From contig MU004190.1 of assembly GCA_010093605.1 (NCBI GenBank), positions 62,001 to 126,000 on the forward strand: a stretch of DNA of 64,000 bases, read 5' to 3'. Below the pieces are notes generated by a model. The model was given only the letters and a program-made list of their open reading frames with translations, was not told the DNA's origin and did no database searches. Shown here piece by piece: positions 54,234-64,000 of the stretch. Numbering within the stretch: the first letter of the stretch is position 1; each line of letters starts with the position of its first letter. Origin of the DNA: Lophium mytilinum (lineage: Eukaryota > Ascomycota > Dothideomycetes > Mytilinidiales > Mytilinidiaceae). Both the position numbers and the translations under genes were made by a program.

Positions 54234-56267
54234 CTATAGCTTGGTCGTACCTGCGTCTGTGTCTTCGTGATCGTTTCCCACTAGCGTCGAAGCCGTGTCT
54301 TCCCACTCGTCATCGCTACCATAGCCATCCTCCTTTTTGGGAGATGATCCGCTCCGTACACTTACCACGTCCCAATCCGTAAGGGCATTATCGTCGACAA
54401 CCAAGTCTGAATCGCGGCGGACAACTTCGTACCCCTCTGCCTCTAGCTCCTCAAGCGCAGCTAGCTCCTTCGTGAATTGGTCAAGTCCTTTCACACTTGC
54501 CAGGCCTTGGTCGATCTCCCCAGTAGCCGCCTTTGGCCACTCTATCCATTGCGACAAACTCAGGCGCTCGAGTTGATGAATTCTGGCAGCAAGCGCGTTA
54601 ACTGACTCAGACGACTCGGCATTGAGCTTGTCCATCTGCGATTTGAGCAGTGCCGCGAGCTGTTCGTTTTTCAGTTCGCGCTCCTCGGGCCAGTCTATTT
54701 GCTGTGGCACACTTGAGAGATCCATTTCGTCTGTCCTAGTAGCGATCTTCCCTTTTAAAGCGATGATTTTCTGTTCTTCCTTCTCTATTTGTTCCTTGAT
54801 CTCAGTTATGCGCTTTTCGTGACGCAAACTTTGGATCTTCTCCCGCGCAAGCTGTGCAGCCCACGCAGCTCGCTTCAGGTCCAGCTCCATCTTCTCTCGT
54901 GTAACTCTCTCGCCCCTCTCTTTGGCTTCGGCTTTCGTTTTCTCCTCCCGGACCTTTGCATTGGCTTTGAGAAAAGCTGCCGCATCTCGCAACATATCGT
55001 CGAACATTAGGTCTTCATCGCTGCAAGCCTCAGGCCAGATACAGCCGGAGTGCACCAACCGCTTCGTTGCCTTGATCTTGCAGAGGGGGTGGACCAGCTG
55101 TTTCGAGGCTCGCGGGTCCAGAATCTCGTGACCCGAGATTTCTAATCCTTGAAGTGTGTCGTTGAGCTTAGCTATCTGCGCACATGTTATTGCCCAGTGG
55201 AAGGCGCGTGCTTTGCGCTTGCTCAAAGCTCCAGGGTCTAGTGGCACAGCTGGCAGACGGATTGTTCGAATGCAACGGCGGGTGGGTTCAGAAAGCTGGT
55301 CAAGGAATAGCTGAAGGAGGCCTTCGACATCGTGAAGGTGGAAAGTTTTGTCGCCGTAAAGGATAGCGAGAGCCTCGCCGTAGATAGTCTTACTGGTACG
55401 GAGGATCGCAGTCGTAAAGGGCGTCTTTGGCTGAGGAGTAAGGCTAAAGCTCAGCGTCGGATTGAGGGGACGAGTCAGCTTATAACAGGGTAGCTGAAGT
55501 TGCCGCTTTATGCCGACAACGGTGGATTGTGCGTCCAAGTCCGTCAGGAGATAGCTATAGATTCGCTGCCGAATGAACGTCGGGAGGGACAGAAATGACG
55601 ATGAGGCTCGGACAGACGGGCCGTGCGAGGTACATTCATTCGCAAGGCTGGCCTGATCATACTGCGGCGGAGGTGTTGACTCCGCGGCCAGTTTCTGTAG
55701 TCTCTGGGAGAGCTCCTCGGCTTGGACCTTTTCGCGCCACTCTGGGTGCCTGTTCTCGACATGCTTCGTCCAGAAATTTCGGGCTTTGAACAGCTTGGTA
55801 CATTCTGCTAGCTTGCAGCGCCACCTAGCTTCGGCTTCTTTATGCACGTATTGGCTCATTTCAACCTCCACAGGCTTCTCCGTCATCTCCTCTTGCTGCC
55901 TGCTTTCCGTCTTCCTTCTCCAGCCTTCCTTGTTTTGTTGCAATACGTATGCCCTCCGAACAACGCGATCCAGCTCTTCGCCGTCTCTCTTGTGGCAGTC
56001 CGCATGTGATAGCTGTGCCTCCTGTATCAGCCTCGAGCTGTCCTCCAGACTGAACCCTCGATCACTCGGAGCCAGTGGCTGAGTGTGGTGTTCTCCGTCG
56101 TGCTCGGCTGGGGAGTGCATGGATTGAGATTGATCCGCGTCTATGGCGCTCGTGCTGGGCTCAATTCGTGCTTCAGGTAAAGATAAAGGGGATTCCGTGG
56201 CGTGTTGGTGGAGGAGGGCGGGCTGTGGAGCTGCAGCCACTGTATCAGCCTTGCAGGCAGACGACAT
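54234..56267 (-). CDS. DUF7730-like protein with an Ars2-like zinc finger and coiled coil
   Basis: Intronless, 677 residues from the ATG at 56267; the frame is open to 56372 from a TTG. A C2H2 finger at 151-174 reads CKLAEC, then KLFKARNFWTKHVENRH, much like the finger of Ars2/SERRATE. A middle domain (LPTFIRQRIYSYLL, RTSKTIYGEALAILYGDKTF) is the fungal F-box-like DUF7730 type. Then comes a long charged coiled coil (about 450-560) and an acidic tail with GYGSDDEWEDTAST. The combination is unusual. The finger may bind RNA or protein, but no function is established from sequence. Confidence 0.85.
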   Translation of the reverse strand: MSSACKADTVAAAPQPALLHQHATESPLSLPEARIEPSTSAIDADQSQSMHSPAEHDGEHHTQPLAPSDRGFSLEDSSRLIQEAQLSHADCHKRDGEELDRVVRRAYVLQQNKEGWRRKTESRQQEEMTEKPVEVEMSQYVHKEAEARWRCKLAECTKLFKARNFWTKHVENRHPEWREKVQAEELSQRLQKLAAESTPPPQYDQASLANECTSHGPSVRASSSFLSLPTFIRQRIYSYLLTDLDAQSTVVGIKRQLQLPCYKLTRPLNPTLSFSLTPQPKTPFTTAILRTSKTIYGEALAILYGDKTFHLHDVEGLLQLFLDQLSEPTRRCIRTIRLPAVPLDPGALSKRKARAFHWAITCAQIAKLNDTLQGLEISGHEILDPRASKQLVHPLCKIKATKRLVHSGCIWPEACSDEDLMFDDMLRDAAAFLKANAKVREEKTKAEAKERGERVTREKMELDLKRAAWAAQLAREKIQSLRHEKRITEIKEQIEKEEQKIIALKGKIATRTDEMDLSSVPQQIDWPEERELKNEQLAALLKSQMDKLNAESSESVNALAARIHQLERLSLSQWIEWPKAATGEIDQGLASVKGLDQFTKELAALEELEAEGYEVVRRDSDLVVDDNALTDWDVVSVRSGSSPKKEDGYGSDDEWEDTASTLVGNDHEDTDAGTTKL

Positions 56268-56598
56268 GCTCTCTGCGGAGGGGTGTCGCCGTAAGACACG
56301 GGGGGTGGGGGGGTGTGGACTTCTCGGGGCGGCGGAGATGATGGTGGAATAGGAAGGAGAATGACAGGTCAAAAGAGGTTTGCTACATGAGCCTGATGGA
56401 TGAAGAAGAGAAGTTCGGATGTCAGATGTTGCTGCAGATGGAGCTGGAGTGCTGCCTGGACCGCCCCCGCGTTTCGTCCGTGCACACTAAACCCTCAGCC
56501 TTCCTCTCTGCGCCCCTCACCCCTGACACGCCTCGGGACGGGTGACGGGACGGTAGTGTTCCTTCTCCCGCCCCGTCCTTCTCTTCTCTACACTTTCG
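56268..56598. other. Upstream region of the DUF7730-like gene
   Basis: Contains its promoter and leader. A GC-rich stretch is seen; no other gene. Confidence 0.5.
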
Positions 56599-57239
56599 CT
56601 ATCCAATTGCAACATCCCACACCGCTGAAGATGGCTGAGGGTTGATTTGCGCCCCTATGCCAGCTGACTGCTGCAGGACAGGTTTTGCACGACTCCTGCG
56701 CCGCTGGGCATGTTGCAAAGAGAATGCAATTAGCGCTGAGGCGTCCCAGATTCCAGCTCGACGGCGTGGCTTGCATTCGTTATCAGAAGCACTGCCTTCT
56801 AGAAGCTCAGATGCAATATTCGGCATGCACGGCATTGACCTTCTCAAAGACCTCCTGCGTGCCTCAGGACCCCACGTCCCACGTCCTGCCCCTTCCTGCA
56901 CTCCGTTATCAAGTGTTTCAGCCTTCTTCTCCCAATCATCGTCCGTCTTGTCCGTCTCAGCGTCATTTAGGTGCTGTGCCTCAGCCAAGTCATCTCGAAT
57001 AGGATCGCTCCCCAGCCCTGGGCCAGTATAGTAGCCACGAGGACCGTTCCCGGGAGCTTGGTCTGCCTTGTCGTCAATCCTCTCGCCTTCTTAATGGCCG
57101 TTGATAGGCTACACCCCGTCGGCTTATCCTCAGATAGAAAGGCACAGACTTGAAAGACGTAGGTTGGATGCTCGCCCATACCGTTGAGCTTCTCAGCAAT
57201 GACTCCCTTAGTGTATGTCTTATAATCCCATACTCCCAT
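56599..57239 (-). CDS. Small conserved-looking hypothetical protein, two exons
   Basis: Exons 57239-57182 and 57086-56599, joined in phase across a 95-nt intron (GTATGG to AAGAAG), give 181 residues. The joined protein is coherent: MGVWDYKTYTKGVIAEKLN, then a polar Gly/Asp stretch with RGYYTGPGLGSDPIRDD, a charged central part and a basic C-terminus with RRRAGIWDASALIAFSLQHA. The two exons lie in different frames. Its start is only 67 bases from the start of the divergent membrane protein gene. I do not recognise the family; an alternative earlier ATG at about 57308 would overlap the opposite gene. Confidence 0.65.
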
Positions 57240-57306
57240 CTTCTTTGTAGTTAAAGCCCTACTCCTTCTCCATTGTCGCTTTGTTTCAAGTCGCTCTCTA
57301 CTTGCC

Positions 57307-59546
57307 ATGGGCTCCACTGCTCAGTCAATCGCTACTGGCAGTCAAGACTTTGCCGCCCTTGCTGGCTTGTTTTGCACTGACGGCGTTGAGAGAAACCTAC
57401 TTGCTGCCCAGTACGGATATGCTTCGGTAGCTGCTTCGTCTCTGTCTATTTTGGGACTGCTCGGCCTCGTCAAGAGCACCGTTAAAGTTGCTATGGGGTT
57501 GGAGAAATGTAAGTGCCCTCGCGTCCAGATTGCAGACCTACTCTACATCTCTCAATAAAACGTCGAAACCTGATAGTCACGCACGACTCGCTATGACCCA
57601 CTATCAATCGTACGGACCCACAAATTTCTGCTGGATTCTACCTACGGAATTGGAGAGCATGTTGCTAATTAGTAGCAGGTGTCACAGCTGGTTTCACGGT
57701 TGACTCATTGCGAGGAAGATTCGGGTTTCTTCTCGATGAGACTGCTCCAATTGACTTAGTCGAGTGCGACGTGGTCGAAGTATCCCTCTGGGACAAATTC
57801 TATCACATCAAGAAATCGAAACAGTACCTCCAAAAGGAACGGAACCCTATCGTTGCTGTCGGAAGCGACTGGCCTGGTGGACTCCATGGGATCACCGCCG
57901 TCAATCTCGGAAATGCCAGACGGGAACGGGCGTTTATACGACACCCGCTTGTCATCGCTACGCTTGCCTTATTTTGCTCGGGAGCGACAGCATGGCTTCT
58001 ACTGATCGTCAGTACTGAGCGAACGTGGGTGACATCTGTCGCGGTACCCGGCCTGCACGCGAGCCTACTACTGATGCTAGCCATACCACTTCTTCACGAT
58101 CACCAGACGAATCGGCCAGCCAGGCATATCAGCGCCGCCAAATACAAAGCCCTCTTCACTGGCGTGAATGATAATGCAACCCGGCTCCGATTCCTACAAT
58201 CACGCGTAAATGGAGGCGATGTGCTCCACTTTCGCGGTAGTACGGCTTTAGTTGATCCTGGATTTATGCCGGTGCCAGCAATAATTGTGTCGGCCTTTTG
58301 TGCCGTCGCATACATTTGCCAGTATGCAGTTCTTAAGAAAGCTTCCAGCACTAGAGCGTTCCTATGGATAGGTGCACAAGCAACGCTCGCACTGATTCGC
58401 GTCGGGCTGTGGGCCTGGAATCCTTCTTTTGACGACCCGAGAACCGAGCAGACCGAGTTCGCCCTTGTCAAAAATGACGCTTCCGAATCGATCACCTTTG
58501 CTGAACTCGTTTGTGCATCCTCCAGTACTGAGTTCAAGCTGAAGGAAAAGTTTTGGAAGTTTCTTGCTTCCAACGACACATACAACATATTAAGACACGC
58601 ACTAGAGTTTGAATGGGAGCACAGCTTCACCCCGGTTGAGACCATCCCCCTTCTCTTCATGGATCTTGGGCGCATACTGAGAAATAGAGTATCATCGGAA
58701 GAGGAGAAGAAAGAACTGGACGCCATTCTCAACGGTCTTCCACTGCGAATCGGCTTGTACATCAACAACAAGAATCACGTGCGTCCGTTCGTAATGACCG
58801 AGACTTCCTACACGCTGGTTCCATCGGAATACAGCCACGCGCTAACAACAAGATGGTGCTGGGTGCAAGTTACTAGAGAAGAAGAAACATTCGGGTTTTC
58901 TCCATGCCGCGGCTTTGCTGTCAAAGAGGACGGTGATCAGGTCCATCTTCGTGGGCCCTCAGACTGCCACCGACAGTGTATGCACGATGCAGACTCAATC
59001 CCCGGCCTTACATCGTGCAGTAGAGGGTGTCCATTTAAGAAGTCCTCACAAAACCACCTCGATCAGGATGATCTCAAAGGCTTCTCGGACAAAATGCGGC
59101 GTATCGCTAGGCTCCAAGCGTACCTAGTGAAGAAGAAGTCGTCTCCGAGCTTGACGGGTCGACCAGACGTCTATCTCACTGCCACACCGGGAACGACAAC
59201 ACGCAAGGGTCTCTACTGCGATCCAGCACACCGCCACGGCGGCACACTTAGCGACAAAGGCTTCGACTTTGTTAGCGGTCTGGCGAGTATCGCTAACTAT
59301 ATCGACCACGGATTCGCAGAGCAGCAACGCGAGAAGCTTTCGTTCAAGGATATCGGTTTAGAGTCGTGGAACTCTTTCACAGGCTCACTTCGCCTTCCGA
59401 ACACTGTCCTTAAAGAACACCTTCGTGATCGTTCCGCGTCGTCCCTCGATAGTTCTCTCTGGAAAGCCGAAATCAGCTCTATCGCCAAGCCATCGACATC
59501 CATATCACCTGGTCTGAGGACAGCATCTCCGTTTCATTTTGTCTGA
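57307..59546 (+). CDS. Multi-pass membrane protein of unknown function
   Basis: Two exons, 57307-57508 and 57679-59546, joined in phase, 689 residues. Hydrophobic segments lie near residues 45-62, 137-180 (two helices) and 232-275. The rest is soluble with Cys-rich stretches (CHRQCMHDAD, CSRGCPF) and a Ser-rich tail. I see no known catalytic motif. It resembles large hypothetical proteins found in filamentous ascomycetes, with a single intron near the start. It is divergent from the small gene at 56599-57239, suggesting a shared promoter. Confidence 0.85.
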
Positions 59547-59994
59547 AAAACTGCTTCAATATATCGAGGTTAGAGTGATGCAGTAGCCATTGAAGGCCGA
59601 CGCTACCATGCATTCCCTAGCTCATCATTTATTTTAGGCCCACCGTTAGGTTTTTTACTCATCTGCGCGATCTTCTCGGTTATTTCAGTAACACATGGGC
59701 GGCCCCTTCGTTTCAAACTTGAGAACTTTGACACAGTCGATTTCGTATCTACAGCCTTGTCATCGAACCCGGCCTAGGCCTCCACGTGACACATTTCTCG
59801 CGACACTCCATCAATTGCCTCCACCCCAAGATCAGGTACGTTGACAACACGAAACAGTGTTCATCCTACTGAAATCCTCTCAAGATCATCCCGCTCATCC
59901 ACTCAAAGCAAGGGTATACGAGCACGAACCACGACCACGACACCACAGCAGCTCTCATTCGAATCTCAATACAAAGCCCTGTCATAATCGGCAC
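59547..59994. other. Convergent 3' flanks
   Basis: Between the membrane protein and the DUF3602 gene, both ending here. No gene supported. Confidence 0.6.
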
Positions 59995-60370
59995 CTAGTC
60001 TTCCATCTCTTTCTGCGGCATCTCGGTTGTGCTGCCACGTCTGAAGATACTCAAGATAGACCCCTTCCGTTCTTTTATCGAAGTCGTGGACCAGACGCTG
60101 CTGCGGCGGCGGGGCTCTGTGGAAGTGTCAGTGATGTATAATTAGATGTTGGTACGGGTCAGACGAAATTCACATACGTTCCGACGGCATATTGGCCAGG
60201 GTCTCTTTTGCCGCTTCGACGACTGAGGGCCGGCCTGATTTAGATGTGTTAGTTGTGCAAGGCTGATTGCGAACGAGCAGGACGAATGAGACTCTGGGAG
60301 TGGGAAGCAGCTTACGCAAATTGCCAGCGCCGCCGATGCCGTAGGAGGTGTGGCGTTCGTTGTCGGTCAT
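59995..60370 (-). CDS. Small DUF3602-family protein
   Basis: Three exons on the minus strand, 60370-60316, 60234-60178 and 60116-59995. Phases agree and give 77 residues. The start HTSYGIGGAGNLRRPS matches the fungal family with YGxGGxGN repeats. The rest has RRRSSVWS and GSILSIFRRGS, serine/arginine-rich text that may be phosphorylated. The family is of unknown function, sometimes annotated as conserved fungal protein. The introns leave only short open frames, so it is easily missed. Confidence 0.82.
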
Positions 60371-61664
60371 GGTGTATGATATGATAAAGTACTTCGAATT
60401 CTTATATCCTGCACGTGGATACCTTGAATGTATATATAGCTGGGATATATCTGATAGCAGAAAAGAAGTTCAGGAAAGCCCTAGCCCACCAGCTCCGAGA
60501 GAGGACCAGACGAGGATACTAAATACCTCCCCGTCCCACCCTAACCCAACCCCCCTCCGCATATCACGCCTCAGCAGCCGACGAACCCACCGCTTGATTC
60601 GCCTGCTCTACCCCCAAAGCTATCCCGTTGACGCACCCCGCAAATCGCGCACCGCATCCAGACGTCAGGGTCTGAAGCATCTCCACCCTTCTGAACCCCA
60701 GATCCTACAACTCCGAGCATCCTCACCTCGCACGCCCCCGTTAACTCCTTCCTCCACCTCCACCTTCCCATATCTTCCTCAACCCTCTTCATGCCACAGC
60801 GTCTCACATCACTAGAAGAATCATACACAGGTGATGATCGCGTTACACCACCGCGTCATCTCGCTGCGCCCACGCTCACGCCAACCCGCGACGCCCAGCG
60901 AATCGTGGGCGCCGTGTCTATCGCAGCCCTGCCCAGCCCGCTAAGCCGCTCAAGCCTTCGCTAGCGTGGATCCGCGGGCTTGGCCAGTGGGGTTGCGGGA
61001 GCTTATCAGTGACGTTGGGGCACGCCGGAGTGGAGGTGTGCGGGGTCGCGTGAGGGTGGATCGAGGGACTAGCTCTACGTCGGAGTAATAACCTCTCGTT
61101 TTAAGGCTCGTGCGCGACAACACCCAGCACTCTGAACTACCTCCAAACCTTGATAAATAATTTCAAAAAATATCTTAGGATATAGCTCTGACTTTGCGCT
61201 TCAAGACCGTTCAAAAGTACTTTCGAATATCGAGGCTGGGGGTGTTGTTTTAAAGTCTTAACGTTGGTGTGCAAGCTGCCTTAAAAACGGAGGTTATTAC
61301 TCCGACGTAGAGACTAGGTACTGTCGGTGAGGAAGGCGAGGGATGGTAGAGGGTGGAAAGGTTGTTGTGGCGCAATTGGACTGTTGTTAGGCGGAGCGAA
61401 GAAAGGGGGGTTTGGTCACGTTCATGTCTACATCACGTTCATGTAGACATGTAGAAGGGGAAGGTGGTTGGGAAGGTATTATCTGGTGATGCCTCTTGTG
61501 CCTAGTTTCGTAGTGTATATTAAGGCGTAGGCAAGTTTTGTGGGTAGGTAGGGGTATATCCAGCTCCGATATCGTGAGTCTTGATGTCTCGCTTCGAAAA
61601 CCAATAGAAAACCAGCAGTGTAGGTATGCTCCCGCCTATTCAACGCCATTTTTATTCGTTCATA
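60371..61664. other. Intergenic with MITE
   Basis: No gene supported. The notable content is the 240-bp MITE at 61073-61312. The frames at 60348-60815 (+) and 60571-60828 (-) overlap and look like shadows. Confidence 0.55.
61073..61312. mobile_element. MITE (non-autonomous DNA transposon), 240 bp
   Basis: The two ends are inverted copies. The first 23 bases (start CTCTACGTCGGAGTAATAAC, continuing CTC) are identical, and the match goes on imperfectly through a TTTTAAGGC to about base 36. The same 5 bases, ACTAG, lie directly outside each end (61068-61072 and 61313-61317), as a target-site duplication. Internal inverted segments (CAACACCC and GGGTGTTG) make the element largely foldback. It carries no ORF and must be moved by a transposase elsewhere. 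Superfamily not assigned. Confidence 0.88.
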
Positions 61665-63062
61665 TCATAACCCCTCGTCCTCGTCATCCCATTTCATCTC
61701 CTGCTCCTGTTCCTGCAATCGCACAGCCATTCCATCGCATATTCGTCCACAAAGCTTTTCGAATCCGGGGAAAAGGCGGTCCCGCAGCGCTGGAAACGTG
61801 GAGAAAAGGGAAAGAAGCTCCCTGAGTCTCCCGGAGACGGCTTGTTGCAGCGTGATCGAGAAGTGGGACGGACTGCAAGTCACCCCCTCTGCTGGCGGAA
61901 GGATCGAGTTGAAGACTTGCTCCATGACTGTCACCTCGGAGCAGAAGATGGGGTTGAGGCGGCGCTCAGAGTAGGTAGAGGCCTCCTCTTTAACCTTGAA
62001 CTCGTGGTACCAGTCTTCTAGGACGGCGCACTTTATCGTCACTGGTTGGTCATAAGGTCCGAAGACTGGCGGAGGTGTGATAGTACGCGGAGTCGGCGGC
62101 CGAATCGCTTTTCGGCAAGCTGGGCAAGGCTTTGGTGGGCTGGTCGACTCGACCCATCTCTTGATGCAGTTTCGGCAGAAGACATGGTTACACTCGAGCC
62201 GAGCAGCTCTTTTAGGGCCCTTGTACGTAAATTGCTCGAGGCAGATCAGACAGCGCGTGTCCTCTTCGGAGTCGCCCAGTTCGTCGCGCCATGCATCAGT
62301 TAGCCGCGAATCAATTGGAGGGGTTTTCCACTTCTTCAACCCGTTGTAGCTGTCCAGTCTCCCGATTCTTCCCATAGCAAGCTGGACGGAGTGGTACGCT
62401 CGGTCAGTCTTTGCAAGTCGCAAAGTCTCCATTCGATCCCACCATACCTTGAGGGGCTGTTGCTGACGCTCTGCCTGTCGTTTCAGACGTGCGCCCAACT
62501 CCATCCATTTGAGAAGGGTCATCGAGTAGTCTTCCGACTCGCGGATGGGGAAGAGGCCTCCATTGGGGATGTCTATTTCAGTATTTCGGGATACGAAGAA
62601 CTGGAAATAGCCAGTCACTAGGCCAAGTGTTGTCCTCCCCGCGTATTTGCTCACCCGATCCATATCATGCTCCAGCCGCTCCGCAGCATGGCAGACTTGT
62701 CCGCCAGAAGCCTGTTCGTTTTCATATATGTACTGCGCCGTTCTTTCTTGTCCGATGATATCGCTTGACACAGGGTCTGCTGCTGCTTCGGTGATTGAAA
62801 AGTACATGCAGTCTTCCGACCTCCATGGGGGTGGTGCAGGATCTGGTTCCATTCTGTTCTCTTGGTTGTCTGGTCGGAAAAGTCGCAATATAAAAGGTTC
62901 GTCTTGAGAATGGTCGTAGATCGATCTGCATTTCTCGAGTAGTGCGTGGTCCGGGCAGAGATATTGGGTGAAATGGTGCGGTCTCCATCGCTCCCCGTTG
63001 TCCTGAAAGCGGTGTTGGCCGAATGAGCTGTTGAGATCTCGCGGTTGTACGTCGTTTGACAT
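61665..63062 (-). CDS. RING-finger (C3HC4) protein
   Basis: Intronless, 465 residues from the ATG at 63062; a TTG lies 21 bases upstream in frame. The RING domain in the middle reads CLICLEQF, then CNHVFCRNCIKRW and CPACRK, a full C3HC4 set. Such domains usually recruit E2 enzymes for ubiquitin transfer. The flanks are not of a known family. The N-terminal half holds LGARLKRQAERQQQPLK and Trp-rich text; the end is acidic (EQEMKWDDEDEGL). Substrates unknown. Confidence 0.9.
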   Translation of the reverse strand: MSNDVQPRDLNSSFGQHRFQDNGERWRPHHFTQYLCPDHALLEKCRSIYDHSQDEPFILRLFRPDNQENRMEPDPAPPPWRSEDCMYFSITEAAADPVSSDIIGQERTAQYIYENEQASGGQVCHAAERLEHDMDRVSKYAGRTTLGLVTGYFQFFVSRNTEIDIPNGGLFPIRESEDYSMTLLKWMELGARLKRQAERQQQPLKVWWDRMETLRLAKTDRAYHSVQLAMGRIGRLDSYNGLKKWKTPPIDSRLTDAWRDELGDSEEDTRCLICLEQFTYKGPKRAARLECNHVFCRNCIKRWVESTSPPKPCPACRKAIRPPTPRTITPPPVFGPYDQPVTIKCAVLEDWYHEFKVKEEASTYSERRLNPIFCSEVTVMEQVFNSILPPAEGVTCSPSHFSITLQQAVSGRLRELLSLFSTFPALRDRLFPGFEKLCGRICDGMAVRLQEQEQEMKWDDEDEGL

Positions 63063-64000
63063 TTCGGATATCTTTATTTTCAAGGGTAATTGCTTTAGCG
63101 GGCGTAGCTGTGGACGCTTGACGTCAAGCTTGCCCGTGGGACGTATTTGTCGTCGTAGTCTAAATTAAAATGGACGCACTGAGACTGAGTTAAGCGCTCG
63201 CTTTCAGGAAGCAGGCAAGGATCTTCGCTAGCTGTTTTCAAAGCTATCGCAAACCTAGGGTATTTTATAGCGTGGGGTCAACGACATTGTTCAAGGTGAA
63301 GCCATCGTCGGGTTAGCCAGCAAGGGAAACGGCCGAGTATTCTAGAGGAGTCCGCGCGAGAAACATCCACTGACTTCCACCGTCTACAGGGACAGAAGGA
63401 GATGTAGGAGCTTGCTACCTAAGTAAAGCCACGAAGCTGATGTGGTGTTGTTGCCTGCAGGTGTGAGCCTAGTGGCGGACGGCAAGACGCTGCTTTAACG
63501 GACTTAACGCTAGTTCTAATCGGCTACTAGCGCTGATGACACTCCTCAGTCCGCGACCTCCAGACCTCAGCGACCTCATCCCATTTCCCCCATCTCGTCC
63601 TCCTGCTCTTATGCTCGTCCGGACAGTCTCACTGTGGTAATGAGGCCAAGCATGTTCGACCAAATCTACATATTCAAAGACCAAACTGATGAACCAGCTT
63701 GTCCGAAACCCTCACATTGTTTGTGAGCGATATGGCTTAAAATATCGTGCTCAGCCCGTGATGGAGACAGTTTCATGGCTCGATAGAACCTCCACGTCTG
63801 AGAGTTTACCGCTCTCTTCAGCTTCTGATCAAGGAAGTACCACAACTATAGACAGCGCACCAGGATCTCGTCATTTTTTAGGAAGCTTATGTGCCTAGTA
63901 TGTCCTTCCGCCTCTCTGAACAGGCGTCCGGTTGCCTTCGCCTTTGACTATTCAGGAATGACTTCTGTATATGTTCTTGAATCTTCTCGCAACCTAATAA
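63063..64000. other. Right-end stretch without a supported gene
   Basis: Promoter side of the RING gene and further sequence. Frames at 63469-63684 (-) and 63689-63898 (+) have no recognisable features. A gene may begin to the right of the window. Confidence 0.45.

Overview
The window is nuclear DNA of a filamentous ascomycete (Pezizomycotina, possibly a Dothideomycete). The evidence is short GT-AG introns, mostly 45-75 nt, and typical filamentous-fungal families: a Zn2Cys6 regulator, a LaeA-like methyltransferase, a PigL_N/ankyrin protein, a DUF3602 protein and several P450s and Baeyer-Villiger monooxygenases. I rebuilt exon-intron structures by eye from splice sites and reading-frame phase. 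31 protein-coding genes are supported. No rRNA, tRNA or CRISPR was recognised. All functions are inferred from motifs; nothing was searched.

Region 1 (1 to about 25.5 kb) is a dense run of 14 metabolic genes: three SDRs (one cut by the left edge), a P450, three unlike Baeyer-Villiger monooxygenases, a TauD-type dioxygenase, an HpcH/HpaI aldolase, an MFS sugar/quinate-type transporter, a double carboxymuconolactone-decarboxylase-like protein, a possible AttH/kievitone-hydratase-like protein, a double ABM-domain protein and a cyclase-family hydrolase. No polyketide synthase, NRPS, terpene synthase or prenyltransferase is present, and no transcription factor lies inside. It reads as a catabolic or detoxification cluster for a cyclic or aromatic ketone, or as the tailoring half of a biosynthetic cluster continuing to the left. 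A GC-rich element with core TTGCGGGGT recurs upstream of several of these genes and may be a common control site, although it also overlaps the CreA consensus.

Region 2 (about 25.5 to 32.9 kb) is a gene-poor stretch followed by housekeeping genes: glucose-6-phosphate 1-epimerase and an IKS1-like kinase. Region 3 (32.9 to 48.5 kb) is accessory again: a PigL_N/ankyrin protein, a TA-rich decayed repeat island, a zinc alcohol dehydrogenase, a Zn2Cys6 regulator, a coiled-coil protein, a 2-oxoglutarate dioxygenase, a second P450 and a LaeA-like methyltransferase whose first exon seems out of frame.

Region 4 (48.7 to 64 kb) is mostly conserved cellular genes: a divergent ribosomal stalk protein P1, an RG-rich protein, a histidine phosphatase, a DUF7730-like protein with an Ars2-like zinc finger, a small conserved hypothetical gene hidden by an intron, a membrane protein, a DUF3602 protein and a RING protein. 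A 240-bp MITE with matching terminal inverted repeats and a 5-bp target duplication lies between the last two.
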